Shown in pieces: positions 61,284-64,000 of a DNA stretch of 64,000 bases (its first letter is position 1; every line of letters begins with the position of its first letter). Position numbers and translations under genes: made by a program. This DNA is from Stenopsyche tienmushanensis (Eukaryota; Arthropoda; Insecta; Trichoptera; Stenopsychidae). The stretch is taken from assembly GCA_008973525.1 (NCBI GenBank), contig WACJ01000331.1, positions 62,001 to 126,000 of the forward strand, written 5' to 3'. Below the pieces are notes generated by a model, which saw nothing but the letters and a program-made list of their open reading frames with translations, had not been told where the DNA came from and did not search any database.

Positions 61284-62650
61284 ATGGGTCGAGTAAATGT
61301 CGGTATTAAGACTTTGACGTACACAGCCGTCAAATCCCATCATGCGTCAGCATTTAATACTTGCTTTTTGCGCCAGATAAGTCAATGCATACCGTCTTCG
61401 TGGACACTTCAAACCGAAACCAAACGTAAGCGGCTCAAAAACTCTCAAACTTCTCAAAGAGTTGAAATGAGGCAGATAACGCTACTGTCAACAAATGTCA
61501 TTGATTAAAAACAATAATAATTGTGTGTTTTAGCGATGGTTTAACTCCAATTTTACGTTCCTAAATTACGAAAATCGTTATTCCAGACGTGTGTGTCAAC
61601 CAGTTAAAGAGAGAGCTACAGCTTACAGGGCAGGGATTTTATGTAAATGATAAAAATATTTTAATGTGGAGGCATTGCGATTGTCAGTTAGATTGGAAAA
61701 AGAAAGACAATTAAACAAAACATATCCAATCAAATGGACACAAGAAGAAAGCTTCGACACCTGCCACAAGTAAGACTCATCAATCGACAATAGCAAATAT
61801 AATAGATAGACGACAAGAAAAACCGATATTCATTAAAAATACGGTTAGCACGTGTCTCAAAGCCAACATACCCCTGGAAAAGTTGAAGCATCCTGCGGTG
61901 AAAGAATGTTTTTGGAAATATGTGCAGGGATCCAGTGATTTGCCATGTGCAGATCAATTAAGAAGAACGTATGTTCCATTATGTGGAGCAGATATGAAAA
62001 AAAAGTCATGGAGAAAATTAAAAACATATCTATCATAATAGTGGTCGATGAAACTTCAGACAAGATGGGGCGCTGTGTTTTTGTCGTTTTATTTAAAACA
62101 GTACTACCTGCCAGTGAACAAAATGTCTACTTGGCATCATGTAGTTTTTTGGATGTGGCAAATGCTACTACATGTTCGCAAACAATAGTAGATACTTTCA
62201 AAGAATATGAAATTTCATATTCGGACATATTAGGATTTGTGTTGGACTTGGCGCCCTATATGATTACGTGCCATAAAAGTCTCAGTGTTTTAATTGGAAA
62301 TAAAATGCTACATTTTAAATGCTGGGCTCACAAAATTAGTTTAGTGGGATAACCACGAAGAATTCGGCAATGCAGCCATTCAATCAATTTGGTGTCCTGC
62401 AAATAGTGTTGATGTAGAAAGGTTTTTCAGTTCATATAATTTAATTGTGAACGATCGACGTACTAGATTGAAAGAATCGTCAATAGAAACATGCTCGATG
62501 ATAAATTTTTATAATTATGTAAATTTAATTGATGTTTTTCTATTTTTAAATAATTTCAAATGTTTTTTACAATATATGTATGTATATTTTTTGCAAATTA
62601 TGTTTAAATTAGACTATTTAACTTCAAATTTGTGTTTAAGAAATAGATGC
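61284..62650 (+). pseudogene. hAT transposase (CGGBP1-like zinc finger type), disrupted
   Basis: The gene starts MGRVNVGI at 61284, is cut by a 298-bp TTAA insertion (61310-61607), then resumes KERATAYRAG and an HCDCQLDWKKKDN zinc-finger block like that of CGGBP1-type hAT proteins. After frameshifts come KLKHPAVKECFWKYVQGSSD and LPCADQLRRTYVPL. The catalytic core follows (IIVVDETSDKMGR with the first aspartate, FVLDLAPYM with the second, CWAHKISL). A central deletion near 62352 joins directly to the C-terminal hAT domain (WCPANSVDVERFFSSYN). The motif order is classic hAT; several breaks make it inactive. Confidence 0.82.
61306..61607. mobile_element. TTAA-flanked insertion in the younger hAT gene
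   Basis: TTAA at 61306-61309 and 61604-61607 bracket 298 bp that interrupt the transposase frame between codons that are adjacent in the family. The left end GACTTTGACGTACAC and right end CTGGTTGACACACAC (read inward) are only weakly similar. The internal sequence is unrelated to the element occupying the same site in the older copy. A small piggyBac-type MITE is the likeliest reading; an intron is the alternative. Confidence 0.55.
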
Positions 62651-62878
62651 TAAATAGATGCTAAATTTAGTTTTTTTATTTGCTCCAAAACGCTAAATTC
62701 AAGAAAATAAACGCTATTTTTTTTTAAAATAGATGCTAAAAACACGTATCTCTAGACATATCTAATGTATTGACTCTTCATAATCTTGCATGTTATGTAT
62801 CAGTGCTCTTTCGATGTGATTTAATTCCGACCATCACGACACCCCATGTCCAAATTTAATACGTCTGCAAAGGGTTAA

Positions 62879-63213
62879 AGAGAGAGCTGCAGCTTACAAA
62901 GCAGATGGATTTTATATAAACGATAAGAATATGTATTTTAATGTGCGTGCATTGCAATTGTCAGTTAGATTGGAAAAAAAAAGACAATTTAACAAAACAT
63001 ATCCAATTAAATTGACACAAGAAGAAAGCTTCGACACCTGCCACAAGTAAGACTCATCAATCGACAATAGCAAATATAATAGATAGGCGACAATAAAAAC
63101 CGATATTGATTAAAAATACGGTTAGCACGTGTCGCAAGCCAACATATCTTGGAAAAGTTGAAGCATCCTGCGGTGAAAGAATATTTTCGGGAATATGTGC
63201 AGGGATCGAGTGA
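62879..63213 (+). pseudogene. Old hAT transposase fragment
   Basis: Continuation of the old hAT after the TTAA unit. The sequence is closely parallel to 61608-61930 of the young copy: the zinc-finger coding region and the SFDTCHK/KLKHPAVKE block. It stops abruptly at the AGGGATCGAGTGAG sequence. It has its own frameshift in the zinc finger, but not the 2-base loss of the young copy in GCAGATGGATTTTAT. Confidence 0.75.
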
Positions 63214-64000
63214 GAACATTTTTCAAAAATGACCCCCCAGGCCATCATATAAATTTAGTTCTATATTATATATTTATATATAAGGATTATAAATTGTGGT
63301 CAAAAATTTAAAAAAATACATTAATAGAACCTTATTTAGGGCATCAATCACCGGTGACTGACGCGGCCTGTGGGGACCATATGGGATGCAACGCATATGG
63401 ATTTTTTTATTTTATGGTACATATCTTTTTGAATAATACATTGTAATGATATATGATGGTATATATATATATATTTTGGATAGATTACATCTTATTTGTG
63501 GTACCAATCACTGGCGATTGGTGTAGCGTATTACTTCGCGTACAGATTCAATGATTCAAATTTACTTTTTCATTTACTTTTCAATTTACTTTTCAATTTA
63601 CTTTTCAATTTACTTTTCAATTTACTATTTACTTCGCATACAGATTATTTATTCAATGATTATGAAAAACACAAAAGTCAAACGGTACGCAACAATTCAT
63701 ATATATTTTTTGAAGTGTCTCCATATTGTAACAAATTACATCGACCTTTTTTTATTACATGTAATATGTCATCTGTGACATGTTTATTTTAACCATAAAT
63801 TGAGTTAAATGTTTGAAAATATTTTAGTCTAAGGCAATGCAATTAAGAAGACTCTTCTTTATTGCTTTTTAGAACATTTATTTTATGGGCTATGAACAAT
63901 AGAGAAGATACTTCCATTTTTTTCACTATTTATTCAATAGAAACGATTGTTTTTACTTTTTTCTGTTCATCTCCCAAAATATATTAAAATCAAAAAATAA
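63214..64000. other. Right flank, no gene recognised
   Basis: AT-rich DNA. Two related segments, CAATCACCGGTGACTGACGC (63345) and CAATCACTGGCGATTGGTG (63505), may be diverged repeats. No exon of a known family was found to the end of the window. Confidence 0.45.
63561..63625. repeat. 12-bp tandem repeat
   Basis: The unit CAATTTACTTTT is repeated about five times in tandem, producing a hydrophobic open frame of no biological significance. Confidence 0.88.

Larger units (their letters stand above)
60877..62754 (+). mobile_element. Younger hAT transposon, complete ends, 8-bp target duplication
   Basis: 1878 bp with termini TAGAGATACGTG and CACGTATCTCTA and a perfect 8-bp duplication GACATATC (60869-60876, 62755-62762). 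The left subterminal region has repeated GCGATAAATGCGA/ATGCGAAAT words, the right one AATAGATGCTAAA/AAACGCTA words. The transposase gene is broken by a TTAA insertion, frameshifts and an internal deletion, so the copy is not autonomous. Confidence 0.9.
59568..62878. mobile_element. TTAA-flanked piggyBac-type element, host to further insertions
   Basis: TTAA at 59568-59571 and 62875-62878 bound a unit with ends CCCTTTGCGG and CCCTTTGCAG (right, read inward). It interrupts the old hAT precisely at a TTAA inside its first coding exon. It carries a family A MITE (59717-60326) and the younger hAT (60877-62754). No transposase of its own was seen; with the nested elements removed it is about 0.8 kb and non-autonomous. 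The open frame at 60376-60606 has no recognised family. Confidence 0.75.
58976..63213 (+). mobile_element. Old hAT copy, 3'-truncated, split by nested insertions
   Basis: The left end TAGAGATACGTGATTATCGC equals that of the younger hAT at 60877. Homology runs 58976-59567, is interrupted by a pogo-like MITE (59168-59372), then by the TTAA element (59568-62878), and resumes 62879-63213, stopping in the middle of the transposase gene. Across the TTAA insertion the coding frame resumes: MGRVNVD before it, then KERAAAYKADGFYINDKN after it. The right terminus is missing, so no target duplication can be read. Confidence 0.82.

Noticed and set aside
63496..63792. 98-codon frame with repeated FHLLFNLLFN
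   Set aside because: Translation of a 12-bp tandem repeat, not a gene.

Overview
This is a piece of an insect nuclear genome. The genes have many exons with standard GT..AG introns, the non-coding DNA is strongly AT-rich, the encoded proteins resemble insect orthologues, and cut-and-paste transposons and MITEs fill most introns and spacers. I could not fix the insect order from the sequence alone. No bacterial operons, CRISPR arrays, rRNA genes or convincing tRNA genes were seen.

Layout of host genes, left to right: (1) an ABCG half-transporter on +, exons 3017-13735, lacking its first coding exon, with a 7.3 kb intron full of transposon relics; (2) ARFRP1, an Arf-like Golgi GTPase, on +, 15841-19845, complete; (3) the gamma subunit of the AP-1 clathrin adaptor on +, 20304-36215, complete, with two candidate alternative first exons; (4) COP9 signalosome subunit 5 (JAB1/CSN5) on -, 41410-44004, complete; (5) the unfolded-protein-response factor XBP1 on +, 44941-46462, head to head with CSN5. 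From about 46.5 kb to the right edge no host gene is visible. That part is a transposon graveyard holding one long R1-clade LINE open reading frame (50910-54257, -), several hAT elements, PIF/Harbinger-like and pogo-like MITEs, and a deeply nested hAT/piggyBac-type stack at 58976-63213.

The most informative locus is XBP1. Both protein versions can be read. A perfect 12-bp stem presents two 7-nt loops that fit the IRE1 cleavage pattern and define an unusually short 17-nt cytoplasmic intron. Removing it opens a 391-residue XBP1s. The unspliced frame encodes a hydrophobic stretch and then, across the ordinary exon 2/3 junction, a tail (WGRHQSTWNP) very like the vertebrate XBP1u translational-arrest peptide. 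The promoter holds a near-consensus ERSE and a palindromic CRE. The hardware for membrane tethering, ribosome pausing, IRE1 splicing and feedback therefore appears to sit in 1.7 kb.

The neighbours ARFRP1 and AP-1 gamma act at the same compartment (trans-Golgi network) and are known to cooperate in cargo export. The transposons give a relative chronology: TTAA-targeting piggyBac-type elements hit the same codon of two different hAT copies, one of which lies inside the other.
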